From the NCBI GenBank assembly GCA_947259705.1, contig CAMYNL010000005.1, positions 112,012 to 176,011 on the forward strand: a stretch of DNA of 64,000 nt. Direction: 5' to 3'. The stretch is from an uncultured Gammaproteobacteria bacterium. GTDB lineage: Bacteria; Pseudomonadota; Gammaproteobacteria; Arenicellales; JAANXG01. Under the pieces are notes generated by a model. It saw only the letters and a program-made list of their open reading frames with translations, did not search any database and was not told the origin of the DNA. Shown piece by piece: positions 1-9,821 of this stretch (position 1 is the stretch's first letter; every line of letters starts with the position of its first letter). A program made the translations under genes and the position numbers.

Positions 1-187
1 GCTCGCAAAATGCGTTACGGATGAAGTCCAGTCGAATGCGGTTGGCCTTTCTTACCGCTCGAGCGGCTCCGGCATCGGTCAATGCCCACTGACGGATCGC
101 CATGTCATAGCGCCCCAGGTCATATTCCAGAACCATCTCAGCGGTCTTTGTCAGGCGTTTCTTTGGCTCGAGCAATAGGCTTTGCAT
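1..187 (-). pseudogene. TetR-family regulator, C-terminal fragment (runs off window)
   Basis: Reading the minus strand from the ATG at 187 to the window edge gives about 62 residues that look like the ligand-binding C-terminal half of a TetR regulator: a segment YDMAIRQWALTD followed by A..AV and RLDFIRNAF is the usual helix pattern there. The frame is open upstream only to a TAA at 263-265 and shows no helix-turn-helix, so the DNA-binding N-terminus is missing on this side. The gene end lies outside the window. I infer a decayed or truncated regulator; the family call rests on a remembered pattern and not on a search. Confidence 0.45.
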
Positions 188-197
188 CCACAGCTTC

Positions 198-370
198 AGC
201 CACCGAACCGGGTGACTACCGCTTTCCCAAGGAGCCCGGGGGTGACGGCTGGAGGATACCCGTTACCACTCACCGGCAAGGTGTTGACGAAAACGCCAAT
301 CGTGGTGAAAGACAATAAAGCAAAACGGCCGGATTGGGTTACGAAAACAAAGATCGAGCGTAAAAAATAG
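198..370 (-). other. possible conserved intergenic segment abutting the TetR fragment
   Basis: In the minus frame ending with TGA near 200 there is an uninterrupted peptide-like reading (…VNTLPVSGNGYPP…, ending VTRFGG) without a convincing start codon or ribosome site. It stops exactly where the TetR-like reading begins in another frame. It may be a dispersed repeat or the end of a lost gene. I cannot name it and give it low confidence. The 371-486 stretch after it holds only the upstream region of the next gene. Confidence 0.2.
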
Positions 371-486
371 TAAAGGTACAGATACTTATCCGGCCTTAGT
401 CCGATTGAAACCGTGATCTATTGGGACCTGTTTTTTACATCTGACCTGCTCCAAGGAAATTGATCCATCACCGATAGGAACACGAC

Positions 487-1275
487 ATGAAACGATCAGT
501 ACCATTACGATTGGTTACCGGCTGCGCCGCAAGTTTCGCCGTCGTTTGTATGCTGGGGGTGCTGGCGAAACCGGCCTACGGCGCACAGGACGCTTCGACT
601 ATAGAACCCGAAGCTGCACAAATTTTGAAACAGATGAGTGATTATCTGGGTTCGCTCGAACAGTTTAGGTTTCGTGCCGCAAATACCATCGACACAGTGG
701 CGCGGTCGGGACAGCAGGTACAGTTGAGCGCTCAGGTTGATATCGCGATCCAACGGCCCAACCGATTCCGCGTGAACCGCAAAGGGGAGATTGTCGATCA
801 AGAGTTCTATTTTGACGGTAAAACGCTGACGTTGTATGGAAAAGTAGTGAACTACTACGCCAACATGAATGTATCGGAAACCGTCGACATCAACACCGCG
901 CTCGATTTGGCCAAGCAGGAAGTCGGGGTCATCCTGCCCGCCTCCGACCTTGTCTATCAGGACGATTACCAGGAACTCATGGAAGATGTGGAGTCCGGGA
1001 TGGTGGTCGGCACCGGTACCGTCGGCGGGGTGGAATTTCACCATCTGGCGTTTCGCGGCAGTGAGGTCGACTGGCAGATCTGGGTCGAGAAGGGGGACAA
1101 GCCGTTGCCCAGATAATATCTGATCACCTCGAAGTGGATCACCGGGGCGCCGCAGTTTACCGCGGTGTTCTCGGACTGGGACACCTCGGCGAAACTGGAC
1201 GACGCGCAGTTCACCTTCTCACCGCCTCCGGAGGCCGAGGAGATCGGATTTATTCCGCTTCGCGGTGATTCCTAG
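487..1275 (+). pseudogene. DUF2092 periplasmic protein gene interrupted by an in-frame TAA
   Basis: The product starts at ATG 487 (AGGA about 7 bases upstream) with a signal peptide ending near AYGA (residues 1-32). It continues through the DUF2092 pattern: a heptad-like QxxDYL segment, 'RPNRFRVN', 'FYFDGKTLTLYG' and 'DWQIWVEKGDKPLPR'. Translation stops at TAA 1114-1116, but the same frame continues for 52 more codons to TAG 1273-1275. These encode what a DUF2092 C-terminus should contain (LITSKW, FTAVFSDWD, a proline-rich end). One base change (for example AAA to TAA) explains it. The alternatives are a 209-residue truncated protein or a sequencing error. DUF2092 function is unknown; the family is predicted periplasmic and its fold is lipoprotein-carrier-like by inference only. 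The next gene follows after 20 bases. Confidence 0.8.
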
Positions 1276-1295
1276 TCGCGCACAGGAGGAAGCCA

Positions 1296-1751
1296 ATGAT
1301 GAAACGCATGAATTTCATTGCCATGGTCATTTCAGTTTATCTGTTTGGGCCTGTGCTCGTCGGACTTTCCGGGGCGCCGATGTCGGAACTGTCTCTCATC
1401 GATGCCGCACACGCCGCGCGTCCAGCCGTGCACCGCAGTGCGCACAGGACCGTACGGCCCGCTCGCGGGGACACCAGTGTCGACGTGGACGTCCGCGGCC
1501 GCGTCCGTGATGTCGACGTCGATGTCGATCGCCATGGTCGCCATCGCAGTGTGGATATCGACGTTGACCGGCGTCCCGCTGTCGGTGCGGTCGCTGCGGC
1601 GGTGGCGGTGGGGACCCGGGTCGCGACGCTGCCAAGCAAATGCACAACGGTGGTGACCGACGATGTGACCTACCACCATTGTGGGGGCGTATATTATCGG
1701 CCCTACTATGAGGGCACGAAGGTGGTTTACGTTGTGGTAGACGGACCCTAG
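1296..1751 (+). CDS. small secreted protein with alternating Val-Asp/Arg repeats
   Basis: A 151-residue product with a strong ribosome site (AGGAGG about 7 bases before the ATG pair at 1296/1299). Residues 1-45 form a signal sequence ending near AHAA. The middle (about 60-95) alternates Val, Asp, Arg and His (DVDVDV type). Residues 96-110 are an Ala/Val-rich hydrophobic stretch. The end carries a conserved-looking block with two cysteines (SKCTTVV … YHHCGGVYYRPYY … VVYVVV). Similar short proteins often accompany DUF2092 genes, and the 20-base spacing suggests co-transcription with the broken gene upstream. Function is unknown; envelope location is inferred. Confidence 0.7.
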   Translation: MMKRMNFIAMVISVYLFGPVLVGLSGAPMSELSLIDAAHAARPAVHRSAHRTVRPARGDTSVDVDVRGRVRDVDVDVDRHGRHRSVDIDVDRRPAVGAVAAAVAVGTRVATLPSKCTTVVTDDVTYHHCGGVYYRPYYEGTKVVYVVVDGP

Positions 1752-1969
1752 GGGCGTGGCGTGGGCCCTGAGACTTGGGTCTTCATTGGCATGAGTGGAT
1801 GGGTTCAGGTCCGAGTGGGAAAGTGAGCTATTGTTGTGCGGCTTCCAATTGGACAATTATTCGATCACAGTAAAGCGCGCCCGTAACAATTCAAACCCAA
1901 TCCAATCTATCAATTGTAATCAGTATCGTTAAAGGCCCCAGCCTTTGGTCGATTGCCGGCGCCCGCACT
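1752..1969. other. convergent intergenic region with short hairpin
   Basis: This 218-base gap separates the plus-strand secreted protein from the minus-strand ferredoxin. A six-pair hairpin, AAAGGC-CCCA-GCCTTT at 1931-1946, lies just beyond the ferredoxin stop and could act as a weak terminator, although no T-run follows on either strand. Nothing else recognisable. Confidence 0.3.
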
Positions 1970-2733
<764 letters not shown>

Positions 2734-2789
2734 GGTGGAACAAAGCCGCTGGGTCGGGAAGCCAGCCTAATTGGAAAGACCGATTGCTG

Positions 2790-3422
2790 TCAAACCGCAT
2801 CCCCGCGCCGGTACAAGGCATAATCCACCTGTCCCGCCTGCCGGCGGCGCAACAAACCCCAGGTCGATGGCGGCGACGGCCGGGTCGTGCGGGCCGCGCT
2901 TTCCATATATATCAGGGCGTGCTCGCGGAGCCATCCGCGCTCCGCCAGAAGCTGGAACACTTGCTCCCTGTCCTGCATGGAAAAAGGTGGATCGAGAAAC
3001 ACGATGTCGAACTGCCGCGATGTTTCGCGTGTCAGGAAGCGCTGCGCGATATCCCGACGGATCGTAAGCCGCTCAGCCCCCAGCAGTTGCCGGTTCTGCT
3101 CCAACGAGGCTGCGGCCGCTGCATCGGATTCCACCATCCAGGCCTCTCCCGCTCCACGCGACAAGGCCTCGAACCCGAGCGCCCCGCTGCCGGCGAACAG
3201 ATCCAGGCAGCTGGCGCCCTCGATCCATGGCGCCAACCAGTTGAACAAAGTTTCCCTGACCCTGTCCGGGGTCGGGCGCAGGTCCGGCGGTGCATCGAAT
3301 CGCAAGCGTCGGCCGCGCCACTGCCCGCCGATGATTCTCAGCTGGGAACGCGGTCTAACCGTTACTGCCCCCGACCACGACGCGCACCAACCTCTCAGGA
3401 TCGACGCGGCGTCGAAATGCAT
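2790..3422 (-). CDS. rsmD: 16S rRNA (guanine966-N2)-methyltransferase
   Basis: An AdoMet-dependent enzyme that methylates G966 of 16S rRNA during small-subunit assembly. The family start IIGGQWRGRRL lies at residues 30-40. The AdoMet motif LDLFAGSGALGFEALSRG (about 94-111) and the catalytic DIVFLDPPF (about 160) follow. The only ATG in frame (3422) overlaps the upstream peptidase gene by 68 bases and adds about 28 residues before the conserved region, so the true start may be a non-standard codon nearer 3360. Translation is probably coupled to the peptidase gene. Confidence 0.93.
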   Translation of the reverse strand: MHFDAASILRGWCASWSGAVTVRPRSQLRIIGGQWRGRRLRFDAPPDLRPTPDRVRETLFNWLAPWIEGASCLDLFAGSGALGFEALSRGAGEAWMVESDAAAAASLEQNRQLLGAERLTIRRDIAQRFLTRETSRQFDIVFLDPPFSMQDREQVFQLLAERGWLREHALIYMESAARTTRPSPPSTWGLLRRRQAGQVDYALYRRGDAV

Positions 3423-4677
3423 CGCGTATCTGTTCCGCCGTGACAGCGTCTATGCGATCCGAGTAAGTTTCCAGGTAATCCAGTGGCAGACCATAGAACG
3501 CCATATTCAGCAAGTTGCCAGCGATCTTGCGGTTACTGTCTATCAACAATGGAAAGCCGCCGGTGATATTCTTCTTGGCAGCCTCCAACTCTTCAGCGGA
3601 CGGCCCCTCGGCCACAAAACTGGCGACGGTCTCCCTAGCCAGTCTCTCCGCAAGACTGGTCTGGTCGTTACGGGTCTGCAGGCCGATGATGAAAGGACCT
3701 CGATCCCGCATCGGCAGAAAGTAGCTATAAACGCTGTAGGCGAGTCCGCGTTCCTCCCTTATGGCAACCGATAACCGCGATATCAGGCCGCTTCCTCCGA
3801 GGATGTGGTTTCCCACATATAGAGGGAAATAGTCCGGGTCATGGCGGGACACGCCTGGTTGTCCCATCAAGAGATGGCTCTGGTTGGAAGGAAACTGTAT
3901 GTCCACCAACGCGCCGCCGTTGAGTTCCGGCACCGCCGCCACCTTTTCCGCCGCCCGCCCGCGCGGAAGACCGCCCACAACCTGTTGCACCAGCTGTTCA
4001 GCTTCGGCCCGGCTAAGGTCGCCCACCAAGGCCATCACCGCGTTGGCCCCGACGAAATAGTCACGATGGAAATCGGTCAGGTCCCGGCGGACGATGCGCT
4101 GCACGCCCTCGGCATCGCCGTCGGGTGGTTTCGCGTAGGGATGGCCGTCAAAAAGATTCGCGTAAAAGGCACGTGTTACGACGTCGCGTGGTGATTGCTG
4201 TTGTTGCGCCAGCCTGATCAGCAGCCGCTGACGTTCGCGGTCCAGGGAGGCCTTGGGGAAGGTCGGCGCGCTGAGTATCTTCGCAAACACCCGGGCCGCG
4301 GGCTGCAGCAAGTCTGGATCGGACAGGGAACGTAGCTCGAACACCGACATGTCGCGGCCGTTCTCGTTCGAGTATTGGGCACCCACCGACTCCAGCGCGA
4401 GGGCTATGGACTCACCGTCAAGATCAGCGGCGCCCTCCTCTACCATCAGGTTCACCAGGTGCGCCAGGCCGAGTTTGTCCTGGGGGTCGCGGGCGCTGCC
4501 GGCGTCGAAGCCGACCGATAACTGCACCATCGGCAGCTGCCGGGTCTCGACGAAATAGACCCGTGCACCGTTGTCCGTTTCCCAAGTCTGTATATCAAGC
4601 GCCGCGTTGGCGTTGCCCGCCCACAACAGCAGCATTGGCAGCATTGTATAGTTCGTTATACGTCGCATCGGTTTCAA
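3355..4677 (-). CDS. M16 family peptidase-like protein lacking the HxxEH motif
   Basis: A 440-residue secreted protein with an N-terminal signal sequence (residues 1-25, ending NANA). It shows the two-lobed M16 layout: the N-terminal domain has 'LAHLVNLMVEEGA' where active members have HxxEH, and the C-terminal peptidase_M16_C domain contains 'SVYSYF' and 'GPFIIGLQTR'. Without the zinc-binding HxxEH it should be catalytically inactive and serve as the partner of the active subunit encoded immediately upstream. The two genes overlap by 4 bases. Such active/inactive pairs are common in proteobacteria; substrates are unknown. Confidence 0.9.
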   Translation of the reverse strand: MKPMRRITNYTMLPMLLLWAGNANAALDIQTWETDNGARVYFVETRQLPMVQLSVGFDAGSARDPQDKLGLAHLVNLMVEEGAADLDGESIALALESVGAQYSNENGRDMSVFELRSLSDPDLLQPAARVFAKILSAPTFPKASLDRERQRLLIRLAQQQQSPRDVVTRAFYANLFDGHPYAKPPDGDAEGVQRIVRRDLTDFHRDYFVGANAVMALVGDLSRAEAEQLVQQVVGGLPRGRAAEKVAAVPELNGGALVDIQFPSNQSHLLMGQPGVSRHDPDYFPLYVGNHILGGSGLISRLSVAIREERGLAYSVYSYFLPMRDRGPFIIGLQTRNDQTSLAERLARETVASFVAEGPSAEELEAAKKNITGGFPLLIDSNRKIAGNLLNMAFYGLPLDYLETYSDRIDAVTAEQIRDAFRRRVDPERLVRVVVGGSNG

Positions 4678-6044
4678 CCTTTCTTCTGATTACCAGGAGT
4701 CTCGGGCTGCATGACGGCCACGGTCACGTTCTCCGGCACGAGATACTTGCGCGCTACGGCCCGGACCTGTTCCGGGGTAACGGATCGTAAACGTTCAGTG
4801 ATCTCGTCGGCCAGTGCCCAGGGCAGACCAATGGTTTCCAACGCCCCCAACTGCATCGCCTGGGCGAACGCGGAGTCTTGTTCGAAAACCTTGCTCGCCA
4901 CGATCTGTGCCTTGATCCTGTCCAGCTCTCCCTGCGCAACCAGCATAGTCTGAAGTTGTTCGATCTGCACCATGATCGCCGCTTCCACCTCGCCGACTGT
5001 TTTTCCCTGCGCCGGGTTGGCGTCAACCATGAACAAGGTCGAATTGCGCGATGTCGGGTCGTAGCCCACACCTGCGGATGACGCTACCTGTTGCTCCCTG
5101 ACCAGGCTCCTCGACAGGCGCGCACTCTTGCCGCCGTCGAGGATGTGGGCAAGAATTTCGAGCGCATAGGGTTCCCAGTCACTCTCGTTACCGAGCGTGA
5201 TCACCGGCACATGGAATCCAAGCAGCACATATGGTACCTGGGCCCGCGCTTTTACGGTTATGCGACGAGGCGCCTGCTGCCGCGGTTCCACCGGGTTATC
5301 GGTAGGCCGCACCTGCCGGGGCGGGATCACCCCGAAATGCCTGCGGGCGAGGGCAAACACCTCCTCGGGGTCTACATCACCGGCCACCACCAGGGTGGCG
5401 TTGTTTGGCGTGTAGAAGCGCTGGTACCAGTCCTCAAGATCCTCGATGGTCAGGTTCGAAAGATCCTCGGGCCAACCGATGATGGGATTGCGATAATTGG
5501 ACCGTGTGTAGGCGGCATGCATGAACTTCTCGTAAGTGAGTGCCTCGGGCTTGTCTTCCGTTCGCAGTCGCCGCTCCTCCTTGACTACCTCCACTTCCTT
5601 CGCGAATTCCTCGGGGTCCATCTTCAGGTTCTGCATACGGTCGGCTTCCAGCTGGAAGGCGATCTCGAGGCGGGATTTCTCGAGTCTCTGGAAGTATGCC
5701 GTGTAATCCCGCCCGGTGAATGCGTTTTCGCGACCACCGTTGGCGGCTATGATGCGGGAAAATTCATTCGGGCCAAGTGTCTGCGTCCCCTTGAACATCA
5801 TGTGCTCGAGGACATGGGAAATGCCGGTCAACCCGCGGGGCTCGTAGCTGCCGCCGACCTTGTACCAGATCTGTGAAACCACCACCGGCGCCCGGGAGTC
5901 GGGTTTCACCAGAACCGTGAGGCCGTTGTCGAGCTTCGTCTCGTATACTGACGGCGCGCCGTCCGGCGGGGGGTTATTTGATGGCGCGGAGGCGCATGCG
6001 GACACCGTCGCAACAAGTACTGTCACCGTCAATCGGGCGATCAT
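4674..6044 (-). CDS. M16 family zinc peptidase, catalytic subunit (lipoprotein)
   Basis: A 456-residue pitrilysin/insulinase-type metallopeptidase. Residues 1-17 are a signal with a lipobox-like VSAC, suggesting lipid anchoring in the envelope. The inverted zinc motif HVLEH (in ISHVLEHMMFKGT, about residues 77-89) is intact. The third ligand region EVVKEERR follows about 75 residues later, as expected. A substrate-clamp R/Y segment and the M16_C domain follow. It is the first gene of the minus-strand run peptidase-peptidase-rsmD-coaD-ferredoxin. It may degrade peptides in the periplasm, as is proposed for the family; the target is not known. Confidence 0.93.
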   Translation of the reverse strand: MIARLTVTVLVATVSACASAPSNNPPPDGAPSVYETKLDNGLTVLVKPDSRAPVVVSQIWYKVGGSYEPRGLTGISHVLEHMMFKGTQTLGPNEFSRIIAANGGRENAFTGRDYTAYFQRLEKSRLEIAFQLEADRMQNLKMDPEEFAKEVEVVKEERRLRTEDKPEALTYEKFMHAAYTRSNYRNPIIGWPEDLSNLTIEDLEDWYQRFYTPNNATLVVAGDVDPEEVFALARRHFGVIPPRQVRPTDNPVEPRQQAPRRITVKARAQVPYVLLGFHVPVITLGNESDWEPYALEILAHILDGGKSARLSRSLVREQQVASSAGVGYDPTSRNSTLFMVDANPAQGKTVGEVEAAIMVQIEQLQTMLVAQGELDRIKAQIVASKVFEQDSAFAQAMQLGALETIGLPWALADEITERLRSVTPEQVRAVARKYLVPENVTVAVMQPETPGNQKKG

Positions 6045-6194
6045 GGGGTGCTCCCGTTCGATTGCAATCGTAATCTGGACAAGCGGGCTCGAGTCTTGGT
6101 TCCCGCATGAAATAATATTAAGTCTACATCGCCAGGTGTCAAAACGGCGTCATGGTAGGATACGCGGCGTTTGTCAGCCCAGGAGCCCCCCCCA

Positions 6195-7169
6195 GTGCCA
6201 CTATTTAGACGTAGATCGGCCCCAGAAAAGCGTCCGCAGCTGGCTTCCGAATCCCCGCCGCCCGGTCTGAGGGCCCGGCTAGCCAAGTCGCGCGATGCCC
6301 TCTCCCGTGGCCTGGGCGGCCTGCTGAGAGGCGGCGCCCTCGACGAGGACCTGTTCGAGGATCTTGAGGACCTGCTTATCAGTGCGGACCTCGGGGTGCC
6401 GGCCAGCCGCCGCGTCATGGAGGGCCTGCGAGGAGCGGTCAAATCCGGCCGCGTTGCGGACCCGAAGGGAGTTCTGTCCCTGCTGCGCGACCAGATAGAA
6501 CAGATCCTGGCGCCATGCGCCCGCAAGCTGTCTCTCAACGCCAGGCCCTTCGTTGTGTTGGTGGTCGGGGTCAACGGCGTGGGCAAAACCACGACCATCG
6601 CCAAGCTGGCCGGGCGCCTGCAGGATCAGGGGTACAGCGTAATGCTGGCGGCCGGGGACACCTTTCGCGCGGCCGCGGTCGAGCAGCTGCAGCGTTGGGG
6701 CGAGCGTCTCGACATCCCCGTGATAGCCCAGGAACACGGCAGCGATGCCGCCGCCGTTGCCCACGATGCCTTGGCGGCGGCCCGGGCACGCGGCGTGGAC
6801 GTTTTGATCGTGGATACGGCTGGCCGCCTGCACACCCAGAGTGACCTCATGGAGCAATTGAAGAAGGTAAAGCGGGTTCTGGCGAAACTGGATGCCGCCG
6901 CGCCCCATGAGGTGCTGCAGGTGCTGGACGCGGGAACGGGCCAGAATGCACTGTCGCAGCTGGAGCATTTCAACGCCGCGGTCGGGGTGGACGGCCTCTG
7001 CCTTACCAAGCTGGACGGGACGGCGAAAGGTGGCGTGCTGGTAGCCATCGCCGAGAAATTCGCCGTGCCCATCAGGTATATCGGCGTGGGCGAAAAGCGC
7101 CATGACCTGCGGGAGTTCGATGCCGCCCAGTTTGCTGCAGCCCTGATTCCTGAAACTCTCAACGCCTGA
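6195..7169 (+). CDS. ftsY: signal recognition particle receptor
   Basis: SRP receptor GTPase that docks ribosome-SRP complexes at the inner membrane. I chose GTG 6195 (324 aa) because AGGAG at 6181-6185 lies 9 bases upstream; a TTG at 6171 would overlap that site. The NG domain begins near residue 45. Motifs: P-loop GVNGVGKTT (about 125), DTFRAAA, DTAGRLH and [10 protein letters not shown]. The acidic A domain of enteric FtsY is almost absent, leaving a short basic/proline-rich N-terminus, as in many non-enteric species. ftsE starts 17 bases after the stop, giving the classic ftsY-ftsE-ftsX-rpoH block. Confidence 0.97.
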   Translation: MPLFRRRSAPEKRPQLASESPPPGLRARLAKSRDALSRGLGGLLRGGALDEDLFEDLEDLLISADLGVPASRRVMEGLRGAVKSGRVADPKGVLSLLRDQIEQILAPCARKLSLNARPFVVLVVGVNGVGKTTTIAKLAGRLQDQGYSVMLAAGDTFRAAAVEQLQRWGERLDIPVIAQEHGSDAAAVAHDALAAARARGVDVLIVDTAGRLHTQSDLMEQLKKVKRVLAKLDAAAPHEVLQVLDAGTGQNALSQLEHFNAAVGVDGLCLTKLDGTAKGGVLVAIAEKFAVPIRYIGVGEKRHDLREFDAAQFAAALIPETLNA

Positions 7170-7186
7170 GCCACCCGCGCGTTGTA

Positions 7187-7855
7187 ATGATTCGGTTCAG
7201 CCAGGTGACCAAGCGTTATCCAAATGGTCACGAGGCCCTGAAACAGGTCAGCCTGTTCATTGACCGCCAGGAGATGGTGTTCCTCATCGGCCATTCCGGG
7301 GCCGGCAAAAGTACGCTGTTGAAACTCATTACGCGCGTGGAACGGTCCACTCGGGGGCAGCTGATTGTCAACGAACGCAATCTGACGCGCCTGCCCAGGC
7401 GCCAGGTTCCTTATCTGCGGCGGGAGATAGGGGTAGTTTTTCAGGATCACAAGTTACTGAACGACCGCACCGTGTTCGACAACGTGGCGCTGCCCCTGGT
7501 GGTGGCGGGGGTGGGACATCGTGACACTTCGCGGCGGGTGCGGGCGGCGCTGGACAAGGTGGGGCTGCTTGGTAAGGAACGCTTGTTCCCGATCACCCTG
7601 TCCGGCGGCGAGCAGCAGCGCGTGGGTATTGCCCGTGCGGTGGTGAATCGGCCGCCGATCCTGCTTGCCGACGAACCGACAGGTAATCTCGACGCCGAAT
7701 TGTCCGACGAGATCATGGACCTGTTCGGGCAGTTCAACCAATACGGCGTGACGGTACTCGTGGCCACCCACGATCGGCGACATATCGCCCGTCTCGGAAA
7801 GCGCGTAATGGAATTGAGCGACGGGTCATTGATCCAGGGAGCCGAGGAAGGTTGA
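7187..7855 (+). CDS. ftsE: cell division ATP-binding protein FtsE
   Basis: A 222-residue ABC ATPase that pairs with FtsX and controls septal peptidoglycan hydrolases through the divisome. Walker A is GHSGAGKST (about residue 36), the signature LSGGEQQRVGIARA and Walker B ILLADEPTGNLD are complete, and the switch histidine follows in VATHDRRH. Length and motifs are standard. Its stop overlaps a TTG that precedes the ftsX ATG, so translation is likely coupled. Confidence 0.97.
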   Translation: MIRFSQVTKRYPNGHEALKQVSLFIDRQEMVFLIGHSGAGKSTLLKLITRVERSTRGQLIVNERNLTRLPRRQVPYLRREIGVVFQDHKLLNDRTVFDNVALPLVVAGVGHRDTSRRVRAALDKVGLLGKERLFPITLSGGEQQRVGIARAVVNRPPILLADEPTGNLDAELSDEIMDLFGQFNQYGVTVLVATHDRRHIARLGKRVMELSDGSLIQGAEEG

Positions 7856-7857
7856 AC

Positions 7858-8769
7858 ATGACGGCATATCTCACGCGCCACCTGCAGGTACTGCTTGCGA
7901 GCATCGGACAGATGGCGCGCAACCCGGGGGCGACGGTAATGACAGCAGCGGCGATCGGCGTCACCCTGGCGCTGCCCACATTGCTTTACCTGATCACGGA
8001 CAACCTGGAACGCGCCAGCGCCGGTTTCGACAAGGGTGCGCCGGTTACCCTGTTCCTGCGCAAGGACCTGGACAAGGCGGGTGCGCAGGCCCTGGCCAGA
8101 AGGCTCGCCCAGCGGCCGGAAGTTACGGCGAGCAGGTTCATTGATGCCGATGCGGCACTGGCGGAATTCAAACAGCGCTCCGGGCTCGCCGCCGCGCTGG
8201 ACATGCTGGAGGGGAATCCATTACCGCACTCGGTGGTGCTTGATCTGTCCGCGGATGAGCATACTGATTTCGCATCGCGCATGCTGGAAGAGCTGGAGGC
8301 GGATCCCGATGTTTCCCTGGCGCAGTCCGACCTCCAGTGGATGCGCAGGCTGCGGGCGATCGTGAGCCTGGCTCAGCGTGGGGCGTTGTTGCTGGCGATC
8401 CTGTTGGCGGTGGCGGTGGTGGTGATTATCAGCAACACAATCCGACTTGCCATCGTGAACCGGCGAGACGAGATCGTGATCATCAAGCTCATAGGCGGCA
8501 CCGACGCCTTCGTTCGACGACCCTTTCTATACAGTGGTTTCCTGCAGGGTCTGGTGGGGGCTGTGGTGGCTTGGGTTCTGATTGCAGGTTGCCTGTATTT
8601 GCTCGGGGGGCCCGTGGACGAATTGTCGCGCCTTTACGGCACCGAGTTCCGGCTCGTCGGACTGCCGCTTCGCGATGCGCTGCTGGTTCTGCTTTGTGGG
8701 GGTCTGCTGGGCTGGGTGGCGTCACGTTGGGCGGTGGGCCGCCACCTGTCCCGGATTGAGCCTCGGTAA
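7858..8769 (+). CDS. ftsX: cell division ABC permease-like protein FtsX
   Basis: A 303-residue inner-membrane partner of FtsE. It has a cytoplasmic N-terminus, a first membrane segment near residues 23-43, a periplasmic domain (about 45-155) that in relatives contacts amidase activators, and three C-terminal membrane segments (about 175-195, 220-245 and 270-290). The ATG at 7858 is preferred over the overlapping TTG at 7852. The membrane layout and the position after ftsE support the call. Confidence 0.95.
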   Translation: MTAYLTRHLQVLLASIGQMARNPGATVMTAAAIGVTLALPTLLYLITDNLERASAGFDKGAPVTLFLRKDLDKAGAQALARRLAQRPEVTASRFIDADAALAEFKQRSGLAAALDMLEGNPLPHSVVLDLSADEHTDFASRMLEELEADPDVSLAQSDLQWMRRLRAIVSLAQRGALLLAILLAVAVVVIISNTIRLAIVNRRDEIVIIKLIGGTDAFVRRPFLYSGFLQGLVGAVVAWVLIAGCLYLLGGPVDELSRLYGTEFRLVGLPLRDALLVLLCGGLLGWVASRWAVGRHLSRIEPR

Positions 8770-8833
8770 GGCCACGATCTCCGGCCACCGCTAGGCGCAA
8801 GCAAGTCCCTGTATTTGAGAACTTTATTCCCCG

Positions 8834-8860
8834 TTAGCACTCTCTTATTATGAGTGCTAA
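8834..8860 (+). promoter_or_regulatory. perfect CIRCE operator (HrcA site) upstream of rpoH
   Basis: The half-sites TTAGCACTC (8834-8842) and GAGTGCTAA (8852-8860) are separated by exactly nine bases. This is the full CIRCE consensus bound by the heat-shock repressor HrcA. A TATTAT (8846-8851) that could be a sigma-70 -10 box lies inside the spacer, with a weak TTTATT 17 bases upstream, so HrcA binding would occlude the promoter. The rpoH start lies 31 bases downstream. hrcA itself is not in the window. Confidence 0.9.
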
Positions 8861-8891
8861 AATAAGCAACGGCTTATAGAGGAGATACCAA

Positions 8892-9740
<849 letters not shown>

Positions 9741-9764
9741 CGCCGGCCGGCCTTCAGAAACTGA

Positions 9765-9795
9765 AAGGGCCCGCAAACGCGGGCCCTTCGTTATT
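9765..9795 (+). terminator. rho-independent terminator after rpoH
   Basis: A perfect ten-pair stem AAGGGCCCGC / GCGGGCCCTT with an AAAC loop (9765-9788), followed by a short T-rich tail (ttcgttattc). It begins 25 bases after the rpoH stop. The AAA on the left also makes it usable on the minus strand for the WYL gene that ends at 9822. Confidence 0.85.
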
Positions 9796-9821
9796 CTTGA
9801 GCAGTATCCTGCTCTAACTGG

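Noticed and set aside
1490-1570. Repeated GTCGAC/GATGTC units resembling a short array
   Set aside because: They encode the Val-Asp repeats of the secreted protein and lack regular spacers, so they are not CRISPR.
8814-8836. Sigma-32-like TTTGAGA and CCCCGTTA before rpoH
   Set aside because: The elements are only 8 bases apart, well short of the 13-15 needed, so autoregulation by sigma-32 is not supported.
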